A stretch of 64,000 nucleotides of DNA from Desulfovibrio sp. TomC (GTDB lineage Bacteria; Desulfobacterota; Desulfovibrionia; Desulfovibrionales; Desulfovibrionaceae): positions 45,362 through 109,361 of the forward strand of contig NZ_JSEH01000019.1 in the NCBI RefSeq assembly GCF_000801335.2, read 5' to 3'. Below the pieces are notes generated by a model. The model saw only the letters and a program-made list of their open reading frames with translations, did no database searches and had not been told where the DNA came from. Both the position numbers and the translations under genes were made by a program. This document shows positions 53,664 through 63,300 of the stretch, one piece after another (the first letter of the stretch is position 1; each line of letters opens with the position of its first letter).

Positions 53664-54727
53664 TAGAGCGTCTTGAATTGAGAAATTTCACGGTCTTCAC
53701 CGGCCTAACACTTGATTTCTCGCCCAAGATCAATGTGATCATCGGCGAGAACGGAACCGGAAAAACCCATCTGCTCAAGACGGCCTATGGGCTTTGCGCC
53801 GGTGCGCCGCTATTTAAGCACAAGCCCGACACCAGTGAAGATGAACTCGGAGCGGCGCTGACTGCCAAGCTGCTGCGTCTCTTCATGCCGTTGGACGACA
53901 AGCTCGGTAAGATGCATCGCCAGGGCGCGACAGACCAAGCCTATCTGTCGGCCCGGTTCGCGGGGGGGCAGAAGATCGCTGCGACCCTCTTCAACAACTC
54001 GAAGGCGCTGGCCGTCCAGAATTGCGCCAACTACGAGCAGTTCCAGGCCGATGCCGTTTTTATCCCGACCAAAGAAGTTCTTTCCTTCATGAAGGGGTTC
54101 ACCAGCCTGTACAAAAAATACGAGCTTTCCTTTGACCAAACCTACCAAGACATCTGCCTGCTGCTGGACCTCCCCGAGGTTCGTCCGGAAACCCTCCACG
54201 AAAAATCCAAATGGGCCATGGAGCAAATCGATGGCATCTGCGGCGGCCGTTTCGTTTTCTATGGCGGCGGCAAGGTCACCTTCAAAACCGAGAATACCGA
54301 ATACTCCGCCAATATCATGGCTGAAGGATTCCGCAAGGCAGGGATACTCTCACGCCTGCTGGAAACCGGCGCGATCCAGCCGGGTGTCAGCGGTCCGCTG
54401 TTCTGGGACGAACCCGAATCCAACCTGAACCCTAAGCTGATGAAGCTGCTCGTTCAGATTTTGCTGGAGCTGTCACGAAACGGCCAACAGATCATCCTGG
54501 CGACCCACGACTATGTATTGCTCAAGTGGTTCGATCTGCTCATGGATAAGGGCAAGGATGACCACGTGCGCTTTCACGCGCTATATCGGGATGATCAATC
54601 TGGAGATGTAAAAATTGACAGCACAGATGATTATCGTAAGATCGAAAAAAATCCGATAGCTGAGGCGTTCAATAACTTGACGATAGCTTATGCGAAATCA
54701 CGTCTAAATGGGGCTGCGAGTGAATAG
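53660..54727 (+). CDS. AAA/ABC-type ATPase inserted in the BREX operon
   Basis: A 355-residue RecF/OLD-like ATPase. 'LELRNFTVFTGLTLDF' leads to Walker A GENGTGKT (residues 29-36); Walker B is LFWDEPESN (Asp250-Glu251), followed by the H-loop ATHD (His283). No Toprim domain follows, unlike OLD proteins. It overlaps brxC by 4 bp and the next gene by 20 bp, so it is built into the operon. Known two-gene ATPase-nuclease systems (Septu, Gabija) use similar ATPases as sensors. Here the partner is the PD-(D/E)XK protein downstream. The last 130 bp are clearly more AT-rich than the rest, a possible recombination joint. Confidence 0.83.
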   Translation: MIERLELRNFTVFTGLTLDFSPKINVIIGENGTGKTHLLKTAYGLCAGAPLFKHKPDTSEDELGAALTAKLLRLFMPLDDKLGKMHRQGATDQAYLSARFAGGQKIAATLFNNSKALAVQNCANYEQFQADAVFIPTKEVLSFMKGFTSLYKKYELSFDQTYQDICLLLDLPEVRPETLHEKSKWAMEQIDGICGGRFVFYGGGKVTFKTENTEYSANIMAEGFRKAGILSRLLETGAIQPGVSGPLFWDEPESNLNPKLMKLLVQILLELSRNGQQIILATHDYVLLKWFDLLMDKGKDDHVRFHALYRDDQSGDVKIDSTDDYRKIEKNPIAEAFNNLTIAYAKSRLNGAASE

Positions 54728-55253
54728 TCTTCAAGAAGATGGCCTTCAGATTGATTTCGTTGGTGCTCAACACGTGATGAAATTCGACCAGAATAATCCA
54801 GATCAACCTGATTATCATGACCTGCAGAACATGCCTAGAGTTGACTTCATTGTTGAGATGGAGAACGCCATTTTTTTTATTGAAGTGAAAGATCCAGGTC
54901 GACCTGATGCGATAGATGTCGGCGGCGCAAAACTTCTCAAAAAGATTGTAGAGGGCACCCTCGAAGCTTCACTGATTGAAAAATACCTCTTTTCATTTTT
55001 CTTTCGCTGGGCGGAGCGCCGCTTAGAAAAGTCAGTCCACTACGTCTCCCTAATTACTCTGGAGAGCCCATTACTACAGCCCATCATTGATGGTCTTGAA
55101 AGGCAATTGACCAACTTTTCGAAGAAATCCGTTCGATGGGATCGAGAGCCATTAGCGAGCTGCCAGGTTCATAACATCGAAACATGGGAAGCCATGTTCC
55201 CAGATTGGCCGGTCACACGCTTGGCCCCTGCTGCTGCAGCCGGAGGAGCATAA
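54708..55253 (+). CDS. Predicted PD-(D/E)XK nuclease partner of the BREX-embedded ATPase
   Basis: A 181-residue protein with a clear PD-(D/E)XK core: Asp46 in RVDFIVE, then a strand with Glu59-x-Lys61 (FFIEVKDPG), and a following helix with 'LLKKIVEGTLEASLIEKYL'. The spacing D-x12-E-x-K is normal for restriction-type nucleases. It starts within the ATPase gene (20-bp overlap) and stops 4 bp before pglX, so it is translationally coupled. Composition is AT-richer than the genes on both sides. No family name is assigned; nuclease activity is a prediction from motif only. Confidence 0.72.
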   Translation: MGLRVNSLQEDGLQIDFVGAQHVMKFDQNNPDQPDYHDLQNMPRVDFIVEMENAIFFIEVKDPGRPDAIDVGGAKLLKKIVEGTLEASLIEKYLFSFFFRWAERRLEKSVHYVSLITLESPLLQPIIDGLERQLTNFSKKSVRWDREPLASCQVHNIETWEAMFPDWPVTRLAPAAAAGGA

Positions 55254-55257
55254 ATAT

Positions 55258-58200
55258 ATGGAAACCACAAAACTTAAAAAATTCGCCCAGTTTGCCCGGC
55301 GCAGCCTGCTGGAGCAGGTCTCCGCCAAGCTAAAATTGGTGCAGTTCGAGGACAGCGCCGCCCGGCGCGAGCACGCCGACGCCATCAAGAAACTCGAAGA
55401 GGCGATTAAGAACCACGGCAAGGATCAAGTCATCGAGCGGGTGGCCTACATCTGGTTTAACCGCTTCTGCGCCCTGCGCTTCATGGATGTGAACCGCTAC
55501 ACCCGTATCGGCGTAGTGTCGCCTTCCGAAGGACAGTTCCAGCCCGAAATTCTGGCTGAGGCAAAAATGGGGCATATCGACGACGAGATGGTGCACGACA
55601 AGGTCCAGCAGCAAATTGTAGCCTTGCTCGACGGCAAAGTGCCCAGCCGCGATCCGCAGGGCGAGGCCTACCGCATGCTGGTGGTTGCTGCATGCAACTT
55701 CTGGAACAAGGCCATGCCGTTCCTGTTCCAACGAATCAATGACTACACCGAGCTGCTGATGCCCGACGACCTGCTCTCGGGAAACTCCATCCTGGCCTAT
55801 ACCCGCGAGGCGATGACGCCGGATGCCTGCGAGGATGTCGAAGTGATCGGCTGGCTCTACCAGTTCTACATCTCCGAGAAGAAGGACGAGGTATTCGACG
55901 GCCTGAAGAAAAACAAGAAAATCACGCCCGAGAACATCCCAGCCGCCACCCAGCTTTTTACTCCTCACTGGATCGTCCGCTACCTGGTGGAGAACTCCCT
56001 CGGCCGCCTCTGGTTGCTCAACCGCCCCGGCTCAAAGCTGGTCGAGAAGATGGACTACTACATCAAGCCCGAACAGCCAGAGACTGACTTCCTGCGCATA
56101 AACAAGCCGGAAGAGATCAAGATCTGCGACCCGGCCTGCGGCTCCGGCCACATGCTCACCTACGCCTTTGACCTGCTCTACGCCATCTACGAGGAGGAAG
56201 GCTACGAACCCGTCGATATCCCGGAGAGGATCATCACGAATAACCTTTATGGTATCGAGATTGACGAACGCGCTGGGGAATTGGCCGCCTTTGCCCTGAC
56301 CATGAAGGCCCGCGCCAAGCAGCGCCGGTTCTTCAACAAGGGCGTGAAGCCGAACATCTGCGTGCTGGAGAACGTCCGTTTCGACGACGGTGAGCTGAAA
56401 AACTACATGGACTTTGTCGGACGCGACCTGTTCACCGCGCCACTGCAAACCACGCTGCGCCAGTTCGAAGAGGCCGAAAACTTCGGCTCCCTGATCCGTC
56501 CCGGTGTCACCGAAGTGGACGGCATGCTCAAGATTCTGGAGTCGAAGAATGTTTCCGGGCATCTGTTCCTCAGCATGACCCACCAGAAGGTATTACAAGC
56601 CCTGCGGCAGGCCGATTACCTGATCCCGAAATATCATGTGGTGATTGCCAATCCGCCGTACATGGGAAGTGGCAACTTTAATCCACGACTAAAGAGTTGG
56701 CTATCGAAAGACTATAAAGTCACGAGATCCGATCTTTATGCGATCTTCATTGAACGTTCATTCGAGTTTCTCCCAGTAGGCGGACGTCTCGCAATGGTTA
56801 CTATGCAAAGCTGGATGTTTACTCGTTCATATGAGGAACTTAGGAACACCATCCTTCATAAATGCCAGATAAACACCCTGGCGCAGCTTGGTACAAAAGC
56901 ATTTGACGAGATTACAGGAGAAATAGTACAAACATGTGCTTTTGTTCTGCAACCTGGAGGTCCCCAAAAACAGTCGACCACCTTTATTCGGCTCGTTGAG
57001 GGCGATAGTAGCAAGAAAGATATGATGCTTGTTTCTGGGGCAAACCGATTTGAATTTAATCAACTCGAGTTTTCGAAAATCCCAGGGAAAGTGATGGTTT
57101 ACTGGACTGGTGATTTAATCGTCGAGATATTCGAAAAGTTTCCGCCAGTTGGTCAGTTCGGAGAGTTCCGCGAAGGTATACACACTGGCGACAACAATAC
57201 ATTCCTGCGCTATTGGTGGGAAATTAGTTGGTCAAAGGTCTCTCTATCTGAAGACAGCTATAATTCCATCGATCGAAATCAGGTCAAATGGATACCGTAT
57301 AACAAAGGTGGCACACCTGTTCGTTGGTACGGAGGAAACGAGTGGGTCATCTCCTTTGATAAAAAATCGCGTGATGCTATGGAGAAACTAACGGGTCACG
57401 TACGACCAAGCCAAGGGTTTTATTTCAAAAAAGGCGCAACATGGCCAGATGTTAGCTCTGGCAAATTCGGCGTTCGATACTATTCGAATGGCTACCTGTT
57501 CGACGCAAAAGGCCCTGTTTTTGTGGGGAGCTATTTGTATCGTGTAATTGCGATACTGAATTCGAGCACATTCACATATCTTGCAAGTCTATTGATGCCT
57601 ACATTGGCATTCAAATGTGGCACGGTGAGAAATATTCCTGTTCCAAACATTTTGCAATTAAGCGCATTGGATAGTATTTCAAATGAATTAATTTGCATCG
57701 CAAAAGAACGGTGGGACGCATCCGAAAGATCATGGGATTTTGTCGGGTTCAATTTGACGATTCGTAGCAAGGGTTCTTCTTTGATAAGCAACCTAGTTAG
57801 CGAGAAAAGGGAAGCTTTTCTGCAACAAGAAAATAAATATTGTGCCCTTGAACTTCAAAATGACCAAATAGCATCAGAGGCCTATGGGTTGGATGGACTT
57901 GCTAGTGGCGAGAACGAATCCACAGACCGTATTATCGATGAGAATGACCTCTCTGAATCTATTCGCGAGCTGGTCTCCTACGCCGTGGGCTGCATGTTTG
58001 GCCGCTATGCCCTGGACAAGCCGGGGCTGATCCTGGCCAACCAAGGCGAGACCATTGAGGACTACCTAGCACGGGTTCCGGAGCCCAGCTTCCCGGCTGA
58101 CGACGACAACGTCATACCCATGCTCGACGGAGACTGGTTCACCGACGACATCGCCGAGCGCTTCCGCAAATTCCTGCGCGTGGCCTTTGGGGAAGAGCAC

Positions 58201-58704
58201 TACGAAGAAAACCTCCAGTTCGTCGAGCAGGCGTTAAACATCAAAGGCAAGCGGAATTACAGCATTCGCGACTACTTCCTTGGCGAGTTTTACACAGACC
58301 ATGTGAAGCGTTACAAAAAACGCCCTATCTACTGGCTATTCTCCAGCCCCAAGGGCAACTTCAACGCGCTGATCTACATGCACCGCTACCGCCCGGATGC
58401 GGTCAGCGTGGTGCTCAACGACTACCTGCGCGAGTTCCGCACCAAGCTCACCTCCCACAAGAACCATCTGGAGGCGGTCAGCATCAGCGCCAGCGCTTCC
58501 CAGGCTGAGAAGACCAAGGCCTTGAAGGAGATTGAGAAGATCACCAAGATGATCGCCGAGATGGAGGAGTACGAGCGAGAGGTGCTTTACCCGCTGGCCA
58601 CCGAGCAGGTGGAGATCGACCTCGACGACGGGGTGAAGTTCAACTACTCCCAACTCGGCGTTGCTTTGAAGAAGATCCCTGGCCTGGACGCGAAAGAGGA
58701 TTAA
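55258..58704 (+). CDS. pglX: BREX DNA methyltransferase PglX (BrxX)
   Basis: An 1148-residue adenine methyltransferase of normal PglX size. SAM motif I is DPACGSG (residues 291-297) and catalytic motif IV is NPPY (residues 465-468). The target-recognition region follows motif IV, and the C-terminal part is helical ('LTSHKNHLEAVSISASASQAEKTKALKEIEKI'). It methylates host DNA at the BREX site and is needed for defence. Between about 56650 and 57960 the DNA is visibly AT-richer than before and after, coinciding with the specificity region and suggesting exchange of this part by recombination. The frame is intact. Confidence 0.95.
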   Translation: METTKLKKFAQFARRSLLEQVSAKLKLVQFEDSAARREHADAIKKLEEAIKNHGKDQVIERVAYIWFNRFCALRFMDVNRYTRIGVVSPSEGQFQPEILAEAKMGHIDDEMVHDKVQQQIVALLDGKVPSRDPQGEAYRMLVVAACNFWNKAMPFLFQRINDYTELLMPDDLLSGNSILAYTREAMTPDACEDVEVIGWLYQFYISEKKDEVFDGLKKNKKITPENIPAATQLFTPHWIVRYLVENSLGRLWLLNRPGSKLVEKMDYYIKPEQPETDFLRINKPEEIKICDPACGSGHMLTYAFDLLYAIYEEEGYEPVDIPERIITNNLYGIEIDERAGELAAFALTMKARAKQRRFFNKGVKPNICVLENVRFDDGELKNYMDFVGRDLFTAPLQTTLRQFEEAENFGSLIRPGVTEVDGMLKILESKNVSGHLFLSMTHQKVLQALRQADYLIPKYHVVIANPPYMGSGNFNPRLKSWLSKDYKVTRSDLYAIFIERSFEFLPVGGRLAMVTMQSWMFTRSYEELRNTILHKCQINTLAQLGTKAFDEITGEIVQTCAFVLQPGGPQKQSTTFIRLVEGDSSKKDMMLVSGANRFEFNQLEFSKIPGKVMVYWTGDLIVEIFEKFPPVGQFGEFREGIHTGDNNTFLRYWWEISWSKVSLSEDSYNSIDRNQVKWIPYNKGGTPVRWYGGNEWVISFDKKSRDAMEKLTGHVRPSQGFYFKKGATWPDVSSGKFGVRYYSNGYLFDAKGPVFVGSYLYRVIAILNSSTFTYLASLLMPTLAFKCGTVRNIPVPNILQLSALDSISNELICIAKERWDASERSWDFVGFNLTIRSKGSSLISNLVSEKREAFLQQENKYCALELQNDQIASEAYGLDGLASGENESTDRIIDENDLSESIRELVSYAVGCMFGRYALDKPGLILANQGETIEDYLARVPEPSFPADDDNVIPMLDGDWFTDDIAERFRKFLRVAFGEEHYEENLQFVEQALNIKGKRNYSIRDYFLGEFYTDHVKRYKKRPIYWLFSSPKGNFNALIYMHRYRPDAVSVVLNDYLREFRTKLTSHKNHLEAVSISASASQAEKTKALKEIEKITKMIAEMEEYEREVLYPLATEQVEIDLDDGVKFNYSQLGVALKKIPGLDAKED

Positions 58705-58716
58705 GGAGCGACAGCA

Positions 58717-61215
58717 GTGGAAAGCCGTATAGTCCAGGCCCTGACCAAACTTTTCGACCGACACCGGATTGTCTTCTGGTACGACGCTAAGCAGGAGTTG
58801 CGCCACGACTTCGAAGAGCTTCAACTTCCCGACGTCGAAAAGCTGGAGCTGGTCAACAACGAGTATGGCATTAAATACAGGCTGCTGCGCGAACAACCGG
58901 AACAGAAATTCCTGCTCTACCGCGAAGGCCCTCAGCCCGCCGATCTGGATAACTGGCTGCTGGATGTGCAACTGGCCCACGGCGAGTTCCGCACCGATCA
59001 GGTGGCCATCTGGCTGTCCGAACTGGAGCTCGGCTTGGAGTTCACGGATGTGGTGCAGCCCCATGCGGAGTTCTTTCAGGCGATCAAGCGCAAGGACGCC
59101 CTCAAGAAGCAGCTGAAAGCCGACGACACCGCCGGACAGATTCGCCTGAAGATGCTGGCGGTATGCACCGGTAGCGAGCCGCGCATGGATGCGGTGGTGG
59201 AAAACCTGCTGCAGGAGCTGGCTGATGGACGGGACGAGAAGATCAAGCTGGTCGGTCGGTGCTGCCTGGACAGTTTCCTCTGGGAACAGATGACCCGCTG
59301 CTATGGCTACAAGTCCGACGAACCAAGCATCCGCGATTTTGCCATTGAGCTGTTCAAATCCTGCTATGCCATGGGCACCGATGGCCAGGTGAAACTGATC
59401 GGCGATGCCCTGGTGTTTCTCAAGCGTTGGAAAGACAGCCGTCAGTTCGAAGGCGGCTTCGAAACCCTCTCGGGAGAATGCGCCGATGTCCTTGGGATTG
59501 AGCAGGATCTGGCCAAGCGGGATTTCCGCGAGCTGATCGAACTGGATTACTTCCGCCTGATCGACCTGAAAATTATCAGCGACCTGGTGCGAGCGGTGGC
59601 AGCCCGTACGGCCTCAAGCGGTGACGTGGCGATCTGGGTTCGACAACGGCGACAAGGTCACTGGTATCGCGAATATCGCCATCTGTACGAGGCGGTCGAT
59701 TACGCCGCCCAGTTTACCCATGCCCTGGGCGAGGCTAGGCTCACCATGGACAGCCTGGCCGAAGGCGTGCAGCGCTACAGCCGCTTCTGGTATCAGCTCG
59801 ATCAGCTCTATCGCAAGTTCACCTACCATGTGCGCATGTCGGGGCAGGCGTCGCTGATGGGTAGCCTAACCGAGCAGATCGAAAATCTCTACTCCAACAA
59901 CTATCTACTGAAGCTGGGCGACCGTTTTCAGACCTTTGTGGATTCGGCATCTAAGTGGGAAGCCTTCCCCGTGCGCACGCAGAAGGAATTTTTCGAGCAT
60001 TGGGTCCGGCCATTCCTGCGTAAGGACAATAAGGTCTGCGTGATCATCTCCGATGCCATGCGCTATGAGATCGGCGACGAGCTGCTGAGCCTGATCCGTC
60101 AGGAGGACCGGTACAGCGCTGAACTGGAACCGGCGCTTTCGATGCTGCCAAGCTACACCCAGCTCGGCATGGCGGCGCTTCTGCCCAACAAAGCACTGGC
60201 GATTGCCGATAACGAGACCGGCACCGTGCTGGTGGATGGGCAAAGTTCACAGGGTACGGCCAACCGCATCAAGATCCTCAGCCAGGCAATCAGTCAACGG
60301 GCTACCGCCTGCAAGGCCGATGAACTGATGGCCATGAAAGGCGAAGACTGCCGGGCGTTGGTGCGCTACCATGACGTGATCTACGTCTACCACAACCGGA
60401 TCGACGCCACCGGCGACAAACGGGATTCCGAGGAGCGGGTTTTTGAGGCGGTGGAAGATACCTTGCAGGAGCTGATCCGCCTGATCAAGAAGCTGACCGG
60501 GGCCAACGCCAACAACTTGCTGGTGACCTCGGACCATGGCTTCATCTACCAGAATCGCGCCATCGACGAGAGCGATTTTTCCGGGGTCGATGCCGAGGGA
60601 GACCAGATTCTGTTCCGCGACCGCCGCTTCGTGCTTGGCAAGGGGCTTGCCGAGGTATCCAGCCTGCACAAGTTCACCCCCGAGCAGCTTGGCCTTGGCG
60701 GTGGGGTGGAGGTGCAGATTCCCAAATCGATCAACCGCCTGCGCCTGAAGGGCTCCGGCAGCCGCTTTGTGCATGGCGGCGCGTCGTTGCAGGAGGTGGT
60801 GATCCCGGTGCTCAAGATTAACAAGAAGCGCCAGAGCGATGTCACCGCCGTCGAGGTGGACATCCTGCGCGGAGCCAGCTCGGTGATTACCTCTGGGCAA
60901 CTAGCAGTGACCATGTACCAAGCCAGACCAGTGACGGATAAGATCCAGTCGCGTGAGCTCCGGGCTGGCATCTACACCGAGGCAGGCGACCTAATCTCCG
61001 ACAGCCACGACCTGACCTTTGATCTGAGCTCGGACAATCCCCGGGAGCGGGAGCTGCAGGTGCGCTTTGTGCTGACTCGCAAAGCCGACGAGGCCAATGG
61101 CCAGGAGGTTATTCTACGGTTGGAGGAAAAACACGCTGGGACTTCACATTACAAAGAGTATAAATCGCTCCGGTACTTGGTGCGGCGCTCATTTACCAGT
61201 GATTTTGACTTTTAA
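58717..61215 (+). CDS. pglZ: BREX alkaline-phosphatase-family protein PglZ
   Basis: An 832-residue protein with a GTG start 12 bp after pglX and an AAGGAG site. The PglZ domain has the metal-binding 'CVIISDAMRYEIGDEL' near residue 445 and 'LVTSDHGFIYQ' near residue 605, the two Asp/His motifs of the alkaline phosphatase superfamily. PglZ is the signature protein of BREX and Pgl systems, forms a complex with PglX, and can act as a nuclease or phosphodiesterase in some systems. The N-terminus (residues 1-250) is the usual BrxZ-type region with 'RIVFWYDAKQELRHDF'. Confidence 0.95.
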   Translation: MESRIVQALTKLFDRHRIVFWYDAKQELRHDFEELQLPDVEKLELVNNEYGIKYRLLREQPEQKFLLYREGPQPADLDNWLLDVQLAHGEFRTDQVAIWLSELELGLEFTDVVQPHAEFFQAIKRKDALKKQLKADDTAGQIRLKMLAVCTGSEPRMDAVVENLLQELADGRDEKIKLVGRCCLDSFLWEQMTRCYGYKSDEPSIRDFAIELFKSCYAMGTDGQVKLIGDALVFLKRWKDSRQFEGGFETLSGECADVLGIEQDLAKRDFRELIELDYFRLIDLKIISDLVRAVAARTASSGDVAIWVRQRRQGHWYREYRHLYEAVDYAAQFTHALGEARLTMDSLAEGVQRYSRFWYQLDQLYRKFTYHVRMSGQASLMGSLTEQIENLYSNNYLLKLGDRFQTFVDSASKWEAFPVRTQKEFFEHWVRPFLRKDNKVCVIISDAMRYEIGDELLSLIRQEDRYSAELEPALSMLPSYTQLGMAALLPNKALAIADNETGTVLVDGQSSQGTANRIKILSQAISQRATACKADELMAMKGEDCRALVRYHDVIYVYHNRIDATGDKRDSEERVFEAVEDTLQELIRLIKKLTGANANNLLVTSDHGFIYQNRAIDESDFSGVDAEGDQILFRDRRFVLGKGLAEVSSLHKFTPEQLGLGGGVEVQIPKSINRLRLKGSGSRFVHGGASLQEVVIPVLKINKKRQSDVTAVEVDILRGASSVITSGQLAVTMYQARPVTDKIQSRELRAGIYTEAGDLISDSHDLTFDLSSDNPRERELQVRFVLTRKADEANGQEVILRLEEKHAGTSHYKEYKSLRYLVRRSFTSDFDF

Positions 61216-61229
61216 AAGACGGGTGACCG

Positions 61230-63299
61230 ATGATCGAACTTGACCAGAAAATCAACAAACACTTCCCGGGACTCGTTGTCCGCAAGGATCTCGTCAAGAC
61301 GGTCAAGGGCAACGCCATCGTTCCCTCCTACGTGCTGGAATACCTGCTGGGACAGTACTGCGCCACCAGCGATGAGCCGACCATCCAGACCGGTATCGAG
61401 ACGGTCAAAGAGATCCTCGCCAAGCACTATGTTCACCGGAATGAAGCCGGGTTAGTCCGCTCGAATATCAAGGAAAAGGGGCGCTACAAGGTCATCGATA
61501 AGATCAGTGTGGCCCTGAACGATAAGGTCGATGTCTACGAAGCGGAGTTTTCCAATCTCGGTATCAAGAAGGTTCTAGTCGACTCGGGTACGGTCAAGGC
61601 ACACCCCAAGCTGCTAGTTAGCGGCGTGTGGTGCATTGCCGACATCGAATACGAATTCATCGAGGACAAAAACGCCAGCCCATGGGTCTTGTCGGCCCTC
61701 AAGCCGATCCAGCTCTCCCATTTCGATTTCGACGGATATGTTGAGGCCCGCAGGCAATTTTCCACCAACGAGTGGATCGACCTACTAGTGCAAAGCATCG
61801 GCTTCAACCCGGAGATGTTCGGCAAGCGAAGCAAGCTGATCCAACTGGTCCGCCTGATCCCATTTTGCGAGCGCAACTACAATCTGATCGAACTTGGCCC
61901 CAAGGGGACCGGCAAATCTCACATCTACTCGGAGTTCTCGCCTCACGGCATCCTGATCTCCGGCGGAGAAGTTACGGTTCCCAAGCTCTTCGTGAGCAAC
62001 TCTTCCGGGAAGATCGGCCTAGTCGGTTACTGGGACTGTATCGCCTTCGACGAGTTTGCCGGAAAGCAAAAGCGTGCGGACAAGTCCCTGGTGGACATCA
62101 TGAAAAACTACATGGCCAACAAGTCCTTTTCACGGGGCGTCGAGACGCTGGGCGCGGAGGCCTCCATGGTGTTCGTGGGCAATACCCAGCACACCGTGCC
62201 CTACATGCTCAAGCACTCTGACCTGTTTTGCGAGCTGCCCGACAAGTTTTACGACTCTGCGTTTTTGGACCGCATCCATTTCTATATCCCGGGTTGGGAG
62301 GTCGACATCATCCGGGGCGAAATGTTCTCCAACGGCTACGGTTTTGTGGTGGACTACTTGGCTGAGATCCTTCGCTCGTTGCGCAATCACGATTACTCGG
62401 ACCGTTACAAGGAGCACTTCTCCCTCTCCTCCGATATCTCGACGCGGGACCGCGATGGCATCAACAAGACATTCTCAGGCTTGATGAAGATCGTTTTCCC
62501 GCATGGGGGAGCGTCCAAGGAAGAGGTCGAAGAACTGCTACGGTTCGCGATTGAGGGCCGCAAGCGCGTCAAAGACCAACTGATGCGTATCGATTCCACC
62601 TACGGTAACGTCAGCTTTACCTATCTAGGCACAGATGACCTTGCCAAGCCTGTCACCACGCTCGAAGAGGAGGAATACCCCAGTTACTACCACAAGACCA
62701 TCGCCGAGAGTGAAGACGGGGAAATTTTAGAAGCTGCGCAAGAGGGCTCACCCCCAGTGCCATCCGAACTATTGGCACCGGCCGAGCCCACCCTCAAGGA
62801 AAAGCATCTCACATTCCAGGAAAACCAGAAGGGCCTCTCCTTCGATACGCTGCTCGGTCCTTATCTCAAGGGGTCGACTGCGATCACCGTCACCGATCCG
62901 TACATCCGCCTATTTTACCAGATGCGCAACTTCATGGAATTTTTGGAGACCGTGGTCAAGCACAAGGCTACGGAAGAGGAAGTATCCGTGCATCTGATGA
63001 CGACGGAAGACGAGTTCAAAGGGGAACAGCAGAAGGAAAACTTCGAGAAAATGAGGGAGTCCGCCAGTTCGGTGGGTATGAACTTCACCTGGGAGTTCGA
63101 CGGCACCGGTTCCATCCATGCTCGCCATATAGTGACCGACCACGGCTGGAAAATATCTCTGGATCGTGGCCTTGATATCTTTCAGCACTACGAGATGAAC
63201 GATGCCTTCACCTTCGCCAATCGCCTGCAGCAATACCGCCCATGCAAGGCGTTCGAGGTGACGTTCATTAAACACAAGCGGGAAGTTGAGGGGGAATGA
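61230..63299 (+). CDS. brxL: BREX Lon-like protein BrxL
   Basis: A 689-residue AAA+ protein. The first 100 residues carry the DNA-binding N-terminal domain. Walker A is GPKGTGKS (residues 223-230), Walker B is CIAFDEFAG (Asp274-Glu275). A C-terminal Lon-protease-like domain begins near residue 520. In type I BREX, BrxL is the last gene of the core set and is needed for phage restriction but not methylation. The enzyme forms ring assemblies on DNA in related systems. It lies 14 bp after pglZ. The next gene follows 1 bp after its stop, so that gene is part of the operon. Confidence 0.93.
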   Translation: MIELDQKINKHFPGLVVRKDLVKTVKGNAIVPSYVLEYLLGQYCATSDEPTIQTGIETVKEILAKHYVHRNEAGLVRSNIKEKGRYKVIDKISVALNDKVDVYEAEFSNLGIKKVLVDSGTVKAHPKLLVSGVWCIADIEYEFIEDKNASPWVLSALKPIQLSHFDFDGYVEARRQFSTNEWIDLLVQSIGFNPEMFGKRSKLIQLVRLIPFCERNYNLIELGPKGTGKSHIYSEFSPHGILISGGEVTVPKLFVSNSSGKIGLVGYWDCIAFDEFAGKQKRADKSLVDIMKNYMANKSFSRGVETLGAEASMVFVGNTQHTVPYMLKHSDLFCELPDKFYDSAFLDRIHFYIPGWEVDIIRGEMFSNGYGFVVDYLAEILRSLRNHDYSDRYKEHFSLSSDISTRDRDGINKTFSGLMKIVFPHGGASKEEVEELLRFAIEGRKRVKDQLMRIDSTYGNVSFTYLGTDDLAKPVTTLEEEEYPSYYHKTIAESEDGEILEAAQEGSPPVPSELLAPAEPTLKEKHLTFQENQKGLSFDTLLGPYLKGSTAITVTDPYIRLFYQMRNFMEFLETVVKHKATEEEVSVHLMTTEDEFKGEQQKENFEKMRESASSVGMNFTWEFDGTGSIHARHIVTDHGWKISLDRGLDIFQHYEMNDAFTFANRLQQYRPCKAFEVTFIKHKREVEGE

Positions 63300-63300
63300 C

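Noticed and set aside
53660..54727. OLD-family nuclease (ATPase plus Toprim in one protein)
   Set aside because: The protein ends soon after the H-loop, with no Toprim DxD or extra domain; the nuclease motif is in the separate downstream gene.
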